Positions 56,410 through 64,000 of a stretch of 64,000 nucleotides of DNA are shown piece after piece. The translations under genes were made by a program, and so were the position numbers. Source of the stretch: Mesorhizobium loti CJ3sym (GTDB lineage Bacteria > Pseudomonadota > Alphaproteobacteria > Rhizobiales > Rhizobiaceae); NCBI RefSeq assembly GCF_000472785.1, contig NZ_AXAL01000003.1, positions 248,001 through 312,000 of the forward strand, given 5' to 3'. Numbering within the stretch: the stretch's first letter is position 1; each line of letters starts with the position of its first letter. The notes below the pieces were generated by a model. The model was not told where the DNA came from. It saw only the letters and a list, made by a program, of their open reading frames with translations, and made no database searches.

Positions 56410-57150
56410 GTGACCCATCCGCAACAACAGGCCGTTCTCACTGCCGCCGGTATCCACAAGCGCTTCGGTGCGCTTGTGGTGCTGGATGCCGTCGACTTCA
56501 CCATGGCAGCCGACGAGGCGGTCGGCATTGTCGGCCCGAATGGTGCCGGCAAGACGACGCTGCTCAGCGTTCTTTCCGGTGCCTTCCCGCCAAGTGCGGG
56601 CACGGTCCGCTTCAAGGGCGGTGATGTGACGTCATTGCCGGCGACGCAGCGTTGCCGGCTCGGCCTGGTGCGCACGCATCAGGTGCCGAAACCATTCAGC
56701 GGCATGACCACCTTCGAGAATGTCTTCGTCGCCGCCTCGCATGGCGCAGGGCTCGGCCGCGACGAGGCCTATGAAGAAGCGCTCGGTTCGCTGAAACTGT
56801 GCGGCATGCTGGGTGTCGCCAACCGCCGCGCCGAGACGCTCGGCCTGCTCGATCGCAAGCGGCTGGAGCTGGCACGCGCACTTGCCGCCAGGCCGACGCT
56901 GCTGTTGTTGGACGAGATCGGCGGCGGGCTGACCGATGGCGAGGCGAGCGAACTTGTCGGCACGATCAAGGAATTGCGCCAGCGCAAGATCGGCATCGTC
57001 TGGATCGAGCATATCGTCCACATCCTCTTGCAGGTGGCCGAGCGGCTGATCTGCATGGATGCGGGAAAAATCATCGCCGATGGCGAGCCGCAAGCGGTTA
57101 TGGCCGATCCCGAAGTGGTCCGCGCCTATCTCGGCGGAGGCCCGAAATGA
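56410..57150 (+). CDS. LivG-like ABC transporter ATPase with atypical signature
   Basis: The protein has 246 residues from a GTG at 56410. Walker A GPNGAGKT, Walker B LLLLDEIGGGL and H-loop WIEHIVHIL are intact. The signature position reads TLGLLDRKRLELARAL, where most relatives have an LSYGQ-type motif. It belongs to the branched-chain-amino-acid-type importer, here for protocatechuate or a related aromatic acid. It overlaps the next ATPase gene by 4 bases. Confidence 0.87.
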   Translation: MTHPQQQAVLTAAGIHKRFGALVVLDAVDFTMAADEAVGIVGPNGAGKTTLLSVLSGAFPPSAGTVRFKGGDVTSLPATQRCRLGLVRTHQVPKPFSGMTTFENVFVAASHGAGLGRDEAYEEALGSLKLCGMLGVANRRAETLGLLDRKRLELARALAARPTLLLLDEIGGGLTDGEASELVGTIKELRQRKIGIVWIEHIVHILLQVAERLICMDAGKIIADGEPQAVMADPEVVRAYLGGGPK

Positions 57151-57875
57151 GCCTGCTGTCGGTCGAGAACCTGGTTGTCCGGCACGGCCTGCTGCAGGCC
57201 GTGCGCGGCGTGAGCTTCTGCATCGAACGCGGCGAGACGCTGGCGCTGGTCGGCGCCAATGGCGCCGGCAAGACGACGCTGCTGCGGGCGATCGCCGGCG
57301 CGCACCAGCCGGCGGCCGGGCGCGTGCTGCTGGACGGCGCCGATCTCACCGATGTGCCATCGTACCGACGCGTCGGCATGGGCATCGCGCTGGTGCCGGA
57401 GGGCCGAAAACTCTTCGTGCAGATGACGGTCGAAGAAAACCTTCTGCTCGGCAAGACCGCCGGCCGGCCGGGAGACTGGAGCGTCGACAAGGTGCTTGAG
57501 ATGTTCCCCAATCTGAAGCCGCGCCGCCATGCCAAGACGGGTCATCTCTCAGGCGGCGAACAGCAGGCGACCGCGATCGGCCGCGCGCTGATGAGCAATC
57601 CCGAAGTGCTTTTGCTCGACGAGGTTTCGCTTGGTCTGTCGCCGCTGATCGTCGACCGAGTCTACGCGGCCCTTCAGGGACTGATCGCTTCCGGCACGAC
57701 GATCATCCTCGTCGAACAGGACCTCAACCGGGCGCTCTCGGTATCCGACAGGGTCATCTGCATGCTCGAAGGGCGTGTCGTGCTTGAGGGGCCGAGCAAG
57801 CAGGTTTCGCGCGAGGACGTGACAAAAGCCTATTTCGGCCTGCACCGGAAAAGCCCCGGGAGCGTTCCGGCATGA
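57147..57875 (+). CDS. LivF-like ABC transporter ATPase
   Basis: The protein has 242 residues from the ATG at 57147; a longer upstream frame only shadows the previous gene. Walker A GANGAGKT, VPEGRKLFVQMTVEENLLLG, signature HLSGGEQQ, Walker B VLLLDEVSLGLSP and H-loop replaced by VEQDLNRAL are the LivF pattern (Gln is usual here in LivF). It is the second ATPase of the aromatic-acid importer. Confidence 0.9.
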   Translation: MSLLSVENLVVRHGLLQAVRGVSFCIERGETLALVGANGAGKTTLLRAIAGAHQPAAGRVLLDGADLTDVPSYRRVGMGIALVPEGRKLFVQMTVEENLLLGKTAGRPGDWSVDKVLEMFPNLKPRRHAKTGHLSGGEQQATAIGRALMSNPEVLLLDEVSLGLSPLIVDRVYAALQGLIASGTTIILVEQDLNRALSVSDRVICMLEGRVVLEGPSKQVSREDVTKAYFGLHRKSPGSVPA

Positions 57876-58768
57876 GCAACCAGATCATCCAGGGCATTCT
57901 TCTCGGTGGCTATTACGCGCTGATTGCCTGCGGCCTGTCCTTCATGTTTTCGGTGATGCGCATCATCAACCTCGCTCATGGCAGCCTCGCCGTGTTCGCC
58001 GCCTACGCGTTGTGGCTGTTGGCCTCAAGGTTCCATGTCTCGCCATTCCTCGGCCTGCTCATCGTGCTGCCTTTGATGGCTATAATCGGCTGGGCGCTGC
58101 AGCGCTTCCTGCTCGAACGCAGCGCGCGCGGCGGGGCTCTGCTGCCGATCCTGACCACATTCGGCCTGGCCATCGTCATCGACAACATGCTGTTCGAACA
58201 GTTCGGCGCCGATACCCGCTCACTGGCGCCCTATATCGGCAGCCTGTCCTATGATTCCTGGGAATGGCCTGGCAGCATCTATGTCGGCAAGCTCGCGGTG
58301 ATCATGTTCGCCACCGCCGTGGTCCTTTTGGGCGGGCTGCAGCTTTTCCTGACCCGCACAAGGCTTGGCCGCTCGATCCGCGCTACCTCGGAAGACCCGG
58401 ATACCGCAGGCCTTGTCGGTGTCGATGCACGCCGCGCCAATGCCATTGCCGCTTCCATCGCCATGGTCACGGTCGGCCTTGCCGGCGCCTTCCTCGGCAT
58501 GCGCGCCACCTTCGATCCCTATGCCGGCGCGCCGCAATTGCTGTTCGCCTTCGAAGCCGCTGTCATCGGCGGCGCCGGTTCGCTGTGGGGAACGCTGGTC
58601 GGCGGCATCGTGCTGGCGCTTGCCCAGACGCTTGGCGCACAAGTGCATCCGCAAGGTTTTCTGATCGGCGGCCATGCCGTGTTCCTCATCGTGCTGTTCG
58701 TGCGGCTGTCCACGTCAGGCCTTGGCCTGCGCGGGCTGCTGCGGCTGCCTTCCCGGAGCGCGTCATGA
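57872..58768 (+). CDS. LivH-like ABC transporter permease
   Basis: The protein has 298 residues and about eight hydrophobic segments. It opens with QIIQGILLGGYYALIACGLSF-type sequence and contains RAIRATS-like SIRATSEDPDTAGLVGVD and ALAQTLGAQ, as in LivH permeases. It overlaps both neighbouring genes by 4 bases. It forms the importer channel with the LivM-like subunit. Confidence 0.9.
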   Translation: MSNQIIQGILLGGYYALIACGLSFMFSVMRIINLAHGSLAVFAAYALWLLASRFHVSPFLGLLIVLPLMAIIGWALQRFLLERSARGGALLPILTTFGLAIVIDNMLFEQFGADTRSLAPYIGSLSYDSWEWPGSIYVGKLAVIMFATAVVLLGGLQLFLTRTRLGRSIRATSEDPDTAGLVGVDARRANAIAASIAMVTVGLAGAFLGMRATFDPYAGAPQLLFAFEAAVIGGAGSLWGTLVGGIVLALAQTLGAQVHPQGFLIGGHAVFLIVLFVRLSTSGLGLRGLLRLPSRSAS

Positions 58769-59829
58769 GTGCCGTTTCGTCCTCACCGGTCATCGAGCGC
58801 GGTACGGCGACATCGCGGATTGCGGCAGTGGCTGTCGTCATCATCATCGCGCTGCTCGCGGTAGCACCTCAGATCCTGTCGGCCGGAGCGGTCGACCGGA
58901 TGACGGCGCTGTTCATCTATGTGATCCTGGCGGCGATGTGGAATGCGCTGGCCGGCTTCGGCGGCCTGGTCTCCGTCGGCCAGCAAGTGTTCTTCGGGCT
59001 CGGCGCCTATTTCGCCATCCGGCTGGCCGGTGCCGGCTTGAACCCGTTCGCCTCGCTTTTCGTTTCCGCAAGTATCGTCGGCGCGATCTCCTGGCCGCTG
59101 TCATTGTTCATGCTGCGGCTGAGGAACGGCGAGTTCGCCATCGGCATGTGGGTGATCGCGGCGCTGACGCATCTGCTGGTCAACCTCGACAGGCTGGTGC
59201 AAGGCGAGACCGGAACGTCGCTGATCTCGCTCAATGTCTACGATGCCTCGACAAGGCGGGCTGTTATCTACTGGCTTGCGCTGGCCTCGATGACCGCCCT
59301 GCTTGCGATCCTGTTCGCCTTGCTGCGCGGCAGCACAGGTGCTGCCATCCGCGCCATCCGCGACAATGAGGATGCCGCCGCTTCGGTCGGCGTGCGCGTC
59401 ACCGGCACCAAGCGACTGCTGTTCGTGCTTGCCGCTTTCGGCATCGGCATTGCCGGCGCGCTGTGGCTGGCGACCTCCATCACCTTCCAGCCGAAGACCT
59501 ACTTCAACGTCCAATGGACCGCCTACATGATCTTCATGGTGCTGGTCGGCGGCATCGGCACGTTCGAGGGCGCCATTTTGGGCGCCTTGGTGTTCTTCCT
59601 CATCGAGACATGGTTCGGCGGCACCGGCGTCTGGTACCTGGTCGGCCTCGGCGCCACGGCCGTGCTGTTCTCGCTTTTCCTGCCGCGCGGCCTGTGGGGC
59701 ACGATCGAGGAGCACTCCGGCCTGCGCCTGCTGCCGGTTGGTTACCGCGTCAGGCTCCCGGCGGACATCGCCGACGGCGGCACCGCGCCTTCGCCGTTGC
59801 AAACCACACAGCATCAGGAGAAGGCATGA
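58765..59829 (+). CDS. LivM-like ABC transporter permease
   Basis: The protein has 354 residues from the ATG at 58765, coupled to the LivH-like stop. It has about ten hydrophobic segments, with GLVSVGQQVFFGLGAYFA, AIRAIRDNEDAAASVGV and VGGIGTFEGAILGAL, the LivM pattern. The C-terminus is a hydrophilic tail rich in Pro, Gln and Thr. It completes the aromatic-acid importer. Confidence 0.9.
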   Translation: MSAVSSSPVIERGTATSRIAAVAVVIIIALLAVAPQILSAGAVDRMTALFIYVILAAMWNALAGFGGLVSVGQQVFFGLGAYFAIRLAGAGLNPFASLFVSASIVGAISWPLSLFMLRLRNGEFAIGMWVIAALTHLLVNLDRLVQGETGTSLISLNVYDASTRRAVIYWLALASMTALLAILFALLRGSTGAAIRAIRDNEDAAASVGVRVTGTKRLLFVLAAFGIGIAGALWLATSITFQPKTYFNVQWTAYMIFMVLVGGIGTFEGAILGALVFFLIETWFGGTGVWYLVGLGATAVLFSLFLPRGLWGTIEEHSGLRLLPVGYRVRLPADIADGGTAPSPLQTTQHQEKA

Positions 59830-60617
59830 CCATGCTTTTCGGCAAGACCATCCTTATCACCGGTGTCGCCTCCGGCATTGGCGCCCGTACCGCCGAGCTC
59901 GCCGGCCAGCTTGGCGCCGATGTGATCGGCGTCGATGTGCGCGAGCCGGCGGCAGCGGTTGGCAGCTTCGTCAAAGCCGACATCTCGTCGAAGGCCGGCG
60001 TCGACGACCTCATCGCGCGCCTGCCGCAGCGCATCGACGCGCTCTGCAATGTCGCCGGCCTGTCCGGCAACACCGGCGCGGCGGCGACGCTGGCCGTCAA
60101 TTTCTTTGGTCTCAGGGCGCTCTCAGAAGGCCTCGTGCCTAAGCTTCGCGAAGGCGGTGCCATCGTCAACGTCGCCTCGATCGCCGGCTATGGCTGGCGC
60201 GCCAACCTGAACCGCGCCGCCTCGATGGTCGCCATCGAGGGCTTTCCCGATGTCGCCGACGTGATCTGCACGCACGCGATCCGGAACGAGGAAGGCTATC
60301 CCGTCTCGAAGGAACTGCTGCTCTTGTGGACCTTCCGCGCGGCGCACCAGGAGCTGTTCAAACGCCGTGGCATCCGCGTCAACGCGGTCAGCCCCGGCCC
60401 GGTCGAGACGCCGATCCTGAAACAGTTCCGCACGGTGCTTGGCGACGCCCGCGTCGACAGCGACATTGCCAGGGTCGGTCGCGCCGGCACCTCAGGCGAT
60501 ATCGCGCCGGTGGTGCTGTTCCTGTGCTCGGACGGCGCGCGCTGGATCAACGGTGCCAACGTGCCGGTTGACGGTGGCCTCGAAGCATCGATCAATGCCG
60601 AAATGTTCGGCTTCTAA
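59826..60617 (+). CDS. short-chain dehydrogenase (coniferyl-alcohol dehydrogenase-like)
   Basis: The protein has 263 residues. TGVASGIGARTAEL binds NAD, the active site is EEGYPVSKELL (Tyr and Lys), and VSPGPVETPILKQF follows. The long insert before the Tyr and the C-terminal GGLEASI match SDRs annotated as 3-alpha-hydroxysteroid or coniferyl-alcohol dehydrogenases. Overlap of 4 bases with the importer permease gene and a following aldehyde dehydrogenase suggest oxidation of an aromatic alcohol to an aldehyde. Confidence 0.83.
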   Translation: MTMLFGKTILITGVASGIGARTAELAGQLGADVIGVDVREPAAAVGSFVKADISSKAGVDDLIARLPQRIDALCNVAGLSGNTGAAATLAVNFFGLRALSEGLVPKLREGGAIVNVASIAGYGWRANLNRAASMVAIEGFPDVADVICTHAIRNEEGYPVSKELLLLWTFRAAHQELFKRRGIRVNAVSPGPVETPILKQFRTVLGDARVDSDIARVGRAGTSGDIAPVVLFLCSDGARWINGANVPVDGGLEASINAEMFGF

Positions 60618-60656
60618 TTCAATGAGCACGCTCCTGACGGAGCGAGGGAGACAGTC

Positions 60657-62102
60657 ATGGATATCGGACTTCTGATCGACGGCGACAAAAGGAACGCGTC
60701 CGGCTCGGCCTCCTACGAGCGCATGGACCCATTCACCGGCAAACTGGCGACACGCGCTGCCGCGGCCAGCGTCGCCGACGCCAATGCCGCGGTCGAAGCC
60801 GCCGCAGCCGCCTTCACGACCTGGTCTAAGACCGGACCGGGCGAGCGCCGCGCCTTGCTAAGCAAGGCAGCTGACGTGATGGCCTCGAAGGTCGGCGAAT
60901 TCACCAGGCTGATGATGGAAGAAACCGGCGCCACCGGCCCCTGGGCCGGCTTCAACGTCATGCTGGCCGCCAACATGCTGCGTGAGGCAGCGGCGATGAC
61001 GACGCAGATCTCCGGCGAGATCATTCCTTCCGACAAGCCGGGCACGCTGGCCATGGCGATCCGCCAGCCAGCCGGTGTCTGCCTCGGCATCGCGCCGTGG
61101 AACGCGCCGGTCATCCTCGGCACCCGCGCCATCGCGATGCCGATCGCCTGCGGCAACACGGTGGTGCTGAAGGCATCCGAAATGTGCCCCGGCACGCACC
61201 GGCTGATCGGCCAGGCGCTGGTCGAGGCCGGCCTGCCCAAGGGCGTCATCAATGTCGTTACCAACGACCCAAAGGACGCCGCTGCAATCGTCGAAGCGCT
61301 GGTCGCGCATCCCTCGGTCAAGCGCGTCAACTTCACCGGCTCGACAAAGGTCGGCAGGATCATCGCCGAGCTCGCCGGCCGGCACCTGAAGCCGGCCCTG
61401 CTCGAACTGGGCGGCAAGGCGCCGCTGCTGGTGCTGGACGATGCCGACATCGACGCGGCGGTCAATGCGGCGACCTTCGGCGCCTTCATGCATCAGGGCC
61501 AGATCTGCATGTCGACCGAGCGCCTGATCGTCGACGACAAGATTGCCGACGAATTCATTTCCAAGCTGGCGGCCCGCGCCTCGCAGCTGCCGGCCGGCGA
61601 TCCGCGCGGCCATGTCGTGCTGGGTTCGCTGATCAGCAGCCAGGCCGCCGACAAGATGGAAGAACTCGTTGCCGACGCCGTCGCCAAGGGCGCCAAGCTC
61701 GTCGCCGGCGGCAAGCGCACCGGCACCGTGGTCGAGGCGACGCTGCTGGACCATGTCACACCGGCGATGCGCGTCTATTCGGAAGAATCCTTCGGGCCGG
61801 TCAAACCGGTGATCCGCGTGAACGGCGAAGACGAGGCGGTGCGCGTCGCCAACGACACCGAGTACGGCCTGTCGTCAGCCGTGTTCAGCCGCGACATCAA
61901 GCGTGCCATGGCTGTCGCCGCGCGTATCGAGGCCGGGATCTGCCACATCAACGGCCCGACGGTCGGCGACGAGGCGCAGATGCCGTTCGGCGGCGTCAAG
62001 GGCTCGGGTTATGGCCGCTTCGGCGGCAAGGCGTCGATCGCCGAATTCACCGATTTGCGATGGGTGACGATCGAGGATCCGGGCCAGCATTATCCGTTCT
62101 GA
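60657..62102 (+). CDS. aromatic aldehyde dehydrogenase (vanillin/salicylaldehyde dehydrogenase-like)
   Basis: The protein has 481 residues. GIAPWNAPVILGTRAIAMPIACGNTVVLK-type nucleotide-binding sequence is followed by FTGSTKVG, LELGGKAPL with the general-base Glu, and GQICMSTE with the catalytic Cys. The pattern is closest to vanillin, benzaldehyde and salicylaldehyde dehydrogenases. It would convert a hydroxybenzaldehyde to hydroxybenzoate, which PobA then hydroxylates. It lies 39 bases after the SDR gene in the PcaQ-linked operon. Confidence 0.87.
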   Translation: MDIGLLIDGDKRNASGSASYERMDPFTGKLATRAAAASVADANAAVEAAAAAFTTWSKTGPGERRALLSKAADVMASKVGEFTRLMMEETGATGPWAGFNVMLAANMLREAAAMTTQISGEIIPSDKPGTLAMAIRQPAGVCLGIAPWNAPVILGTRAIAMPIACGNTVVLKASEMCPGTHRLIGQALVEAGLPKGVINVVTNDPKDAAAIVEALVAHPSVKRVNFTGSTKVGRIIAELAGRHLKPALLELGGKAPLLVLDDADIDAAVNAATFGAFMHQGQICMSTERLIVDDKIADEFISKLAARASQLPAGDPRGHVVLGSLISSQAADKMEELVADAVAKGAKLVAGGKRTGTVVEATLLDHVTPAMRVYSEESFGPVKPVIRVNGEDEAVRVANDTEYGLSSAVFSRDIKRAMAVAARIEAGICHINGPTVGDEAQMPFGGVKGSGYGRFGGKASIAEFTDLRWVTIEDPGQHYPF

Positions 62103-62135
62103 CCCTGCCGTGCTTCGGACGGCTGACAATGAGGG

Positions 62136-63065
62136 TCAAACCGCCAGTGACGGCGTGAAGCGAACGCTGGCGGACCGCATCTGCCCGGGCGCCAGCACGA
62201 TGCAGCCGGTGTTGATGTCCTCGTCATCCGCCCGGTTGAAGGCATCGGTGATGTTGCTGACCGGCTCGGCGCAGAAGAACGGCTCGCCAGGCGGCGTGTA
62301 GAGTACAAGGAAATCGAGCGGCGATTCCGCCTCGACGTCCATCTGCCGTCCGTGCTCCGGCCAGGTGATCCGGGCGCGGCGCGTCCATCCGGTGAAGACC
62401 GTGTCGAAATCCACTTCCGACACGTCGAAGCCGATCGATGGATCGGCCCCCGCCGGCGGCAGGATGTGCCTGATAGGCAGAACCTCAGTATCGGCCTCCC
62501 ACATGCCTGACACCGGCGCCTGGACATGTGTCCACGGGGTCGACGGGAAATAGGGATGGAGGCCGAAGCCAGCCGGCATCGGCGTGTCCGACAGGTTGCA
62601 CACCGCCAAGGTCACGCAAAGCCTGCCGTCGACCAAGGTGATTTCTTGCTCGGCTCCATAGCTCCATGGCCAGGAATCGGCGGCGTGGCGGTAGCGCAGG
62701 ACGATCGTGCTGGCTTCGTGCCTGATGACTGTCCATGGGTGACGCCAGCCATGACCGTGTTCATGATGCGGATCCTCTGGCCGGCTGGGCAGTTGGACGG
62801 TGCGCCCCGCGAATTCGAACCGGCCGCCCCTTATCCGATTGGAATAGGGTACAAGCGGGAAGCAGGCCATGGCGCCGGCATCGCGTCGGCTGATCGCCGC
62901 CTGATCGGCCGGGCGTAGCCAATCCACGGCGGAGCCATTGTGCCACCAGCGATACGATGCCAGCGCTCCGCCGGCGGCCGGAGCAATGTCGACCGTCGCG
63001 ATGCCGTCGCTGATCGAGACCAGCTCCGTGTGCGGCGCGGCAACAGCAGCGGAATTCTTTGTCAT
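62136..63065 (-). CDS. aldose 1-epimerase (GalM-like)
   Basis: The protein has 309 residues from the ATG at 63065, preceded by GGGGAG; a GTG two codons earlier is less likely. CFPLVPYSNRIRGGRF, HEHGHGWRHPW and AGFGLHPYF hold the catalytic His and neighbouring residues, with a late Glu in FFCAEPVSN. It interconverts alpha and beta anomers of aldoses. It is divergent from a GntR regulator that heads a sugar-acid gene, so it probably feeds the same pathway. Confidence 0.87.
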   Translation of the reverse strand: MTKNSAAVAAPHTELVSISDGIATVDIAPAAGGALASYRWWHNGSAVDWLRPADQAAISRRDAGAMACFPLVPYSNRIRGGRFEFAGRTVQLPSRPEDPHHEHGHGWRHPWTVIRHEASTIVLRYRHAADSWPWSYGAEQEITLVDGRLCVTLAVCNLSDTPMPAGFGLHPYFPSTPWTHVQAPVSGMWEADTEVLPIRHILPPAGADPSIGFDVSEVDFDTVFTGWTRRARITWPEHGRQMDVEAESPLDFLVLYTPPGEPFFCAEPVSNITDAFNRADDEDINTGCIVLAPGQMRSASVRFTPSLAV

Positions 63066-63117
63066 CGGCACTCCCCTATCCCTTGACTCCGATCACCATC
63101 GCGATAAGACATATCAT
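63066..63117. promoter_or_regulatory. divergent spacer between aldose epimerase and GntR genes
   Basis: Only 52 bases separate the start codons. The right end is AT-rich, with TCATATGA (63114-63121), a perfect 8-base palindrome overlapping the GntR start codon, and a CATA-N12-TATG symmetry around it. Autoregulation by the GntR protein is plausible, but the site is not a recognised consensus. Confidence 0.35.
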
Positions 63118-63918
63118 ATGAATAGTATGAAGAATAAGAAATTTTTTAGCACGGCGCGCACGTCAAGGGTCGCCGTCGCGGTTTCGAGCGGCTCTACCGC
63201 GTTGCATGCAACGGTCGTCGAACAGATCGGCTTGCGCATCGTGCAGGGCGACTTCCTGCCCGGCGAGGCCCTGCCCAACGCCGACGATTCCAGCGAGATG
63301 CTGGGGGTCAGCCGCACAGTGCTGCGCGAGGCGATCAAGGTGCTGGCGGGCAAGGGATTGGTCGAATCGCGGCCGAAGACCGGCACACGCGTGCGTCCCC
63401 GCGCCGACTGGAATTTCCTCGACCCAGACGTGCTGTCATGGCGCTACGCCGGCGCTGTCAGCGCCGACGATGTGCGAGCGCTGTTCGAATTGCGCCGCGC
63501 CATCGAGCCTATGTCGGCTGCACTTGCCGCCCAGCGCGCCACGCCGGCGCAGATCGCCGAGATCAACGCAGCACTTGCCGAGATGGAAGCGGTGGTCGAT
63601 GACGGCGACCGCTTCGCCAAGCCCGATCTTTTGTTTCACCAGACCATTCTACGCATGACAGGCAATGAGCTGATCGGCTCGCTGGCCGCGCTCGTCGAAA
63701 CCGCATTGGTGATGAGCTTTCGCCTCTCCAACGACAATCCGGAAGGGCAGCACCATTCCTTGCCGCTGCACCGCGAGGTCGCCGAGAAGATCGCCGCCAG
63801 CGACGCGGCCGGCGCACAAAAAGCACTGCTGGTGCTCATCGACAATGCCGAGGATGACGTGCGCCGCAGCGTGGAGAACCGCAACAAACGCCGCCAGGAT
63901 CGGGAACAGGCATCGTGA
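63118..63918 (+). CDS. GntR/FadR-type transcriptional regulator
   Basis: The protein has 266 residues if translated from the ATG at 63118; an ATG at 63127 is equally possible and neither has a strong ribosome site. The winged helix holds SSEMLGVSRTVLREAIKVLAG and TGTRVRPRADWNFLDPDVL, a motif common among sugar-acid regulators such as DgoR and GalR-type FadR relatives. The FCD domain (about 110-250) has RRAIEPMSAALAA and a DLLFHQTIL metal region. It overlaps the dehydratase gene by 4 bases. Confidence 0.86.
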   Translation: MNSMKNKKFFSTARTSRVAVAVSSGSTALHATVVEQIGLRIVQGDFLPGEALPNADDSSEMLGVSRTVLREAIKVLAGKGLVESRPKTGTRVRPRADWNFLDPDVLSWRYAGAVSADDVRALFELRRAIEPMSAALAAQRATPAQIAEINAALAEMEAVVDDGDRFAKPDLLFHQTILRMTGNELIGSLAALVETALVMSFRLSNDNPEGQHHSLPLHREVAEKIAASDAAGAQKALLVLIDNAEDDVRRSVENRNKRRQDREQAS

Positions 63919-64000
63919 CCGAGCCCAAACGCAAACTGCGCTCCGAAGCCTGGTTCGGTGGTGAAGGCAAGAACGCCTTCATGCACCGCAGCTGGATGAA
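63915..64000 (+). CDS. IlvD/Edd-family sugar-acid dehydratase, 5' end only
   Basis: Only 28 codons are present from a GTG at 63915, overlapping the GntR stop. KLRSEAWFGGEGKNAFMHRS resembles the start of IlvD/Edd dehydratases acting on arabinonate, xylonate or galactonate (RSRAWFG...HRSWMK pattern). Regulator and neighbour suit a sugar-acid dehydratase. The gene runs off the right edge. Confidence 0.72.
   Translation, partial: MTEPKRKLRSEAWFGGEGKNAFMHRSWM

Overview
The window looks like chromosomal DNA of a Mesorhizobium-like alphaproteobacterium (Hyphomicrobiales). It is GC-rich and densely packed, with many TGATG or ATGA overlaps between genes. It holds several large ABC-transporter and sugar-catabolism operons, a DctA/DctB/DctD dicarboxylate system, a PcaQ-controlled protocatechuate regulon and an extra FtsZ without its tail. 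The genus is inferred from gene content alone. I see no rRNA, tRNA, CRISPR array, insertion sequence or phage gene.

Region 1 (1-12.2 kb, all minus strand) is one long polyol-type operon. It runs from a SorC-family regulator through a Tat-exported binding protein, two permeases, two MalK-like ATPases, an FGGY kinase, a D-2-hydroxyacid dehydrogenase, a GlpD-like flavoprotein, a class II aldolase and a TIM-barrel isomerase cut by the left edge. The layout resembles rhizobial and Brucella erythritol/polyol loci. The aldolase, the hydroxyacid dehydrogenase and two asymmetrically degenerate ATPases set it apart.

Region 2 (12.4-21.0 kb, minus strand) holds a tight five-gene MoxR-VWA system: SWIM zinc-finger protein, DUF5691-type protein, MoxR AAA+ ATPase, DUF5682-type protein with EreA/ChaN-like histidine motifs, and a CoxE-like VWA protein. 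A short FtsZ lies just upstream. This is the best candidate in the window for a poorly described system.

Region 3 (21.3-27.9 kb) holds a GntR regulator with two DNA-binding domains, a C45 Ntn-hydrolase, a second GntR regulator and a glutamine-synthetase-like ligase. A 3' remnant of a FecCD iron permease, anmK and a GNAT acetyltransferase follow. Region 4 (27.9-32.9 kb) is dctBD divergent from dctA, with a textbook sigma-54 promoter, upstream DctD-type sites and a strong terminator.

Region 5 (32.9-45.4 kb) is a 12-gene minus-strand sugar operon. It encodes a ROK kinase, an Rpe-like epimerase, an alpha/beta hydrolase, two TIM-barrel isomerases, a Gfo/Idh dehydrogenase, a complete ABC importer, a PfkB kinase and a class I aldolase. 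It diverges from a DeoR/GlpR regulator across an array of TTTCGAAA boxes. Region 6 (45.4-49.1 kb) has a Gfo/Idh oxidoreductase, an esterase, a LacI regulator and a GntR-FCD gene remnant.

Region 7 (49.1-62.1 kb) is the aromatic regulon. pcaD-pcaC-pcaH-pcaG-pcaB-pobA run leftward and pcaQ runs rightward. A protocatechuate-type ABC importer (like pcaMNVWX), an SDR alcohol dehydrogenase and an aromatic aldehyde dehydrogenase follow. A 77-bp promoter module with a PcaQ box is present in inverted orientation on both sides of pcaQ, so both arms are probably induced together. Region 8 (62.1-64 kb) has an aldose 1-epimerase divergent from a GntR regulator, which overlaps the start of an IlvD/Edd-type sugar-acid dehydratase cut by the right edge.
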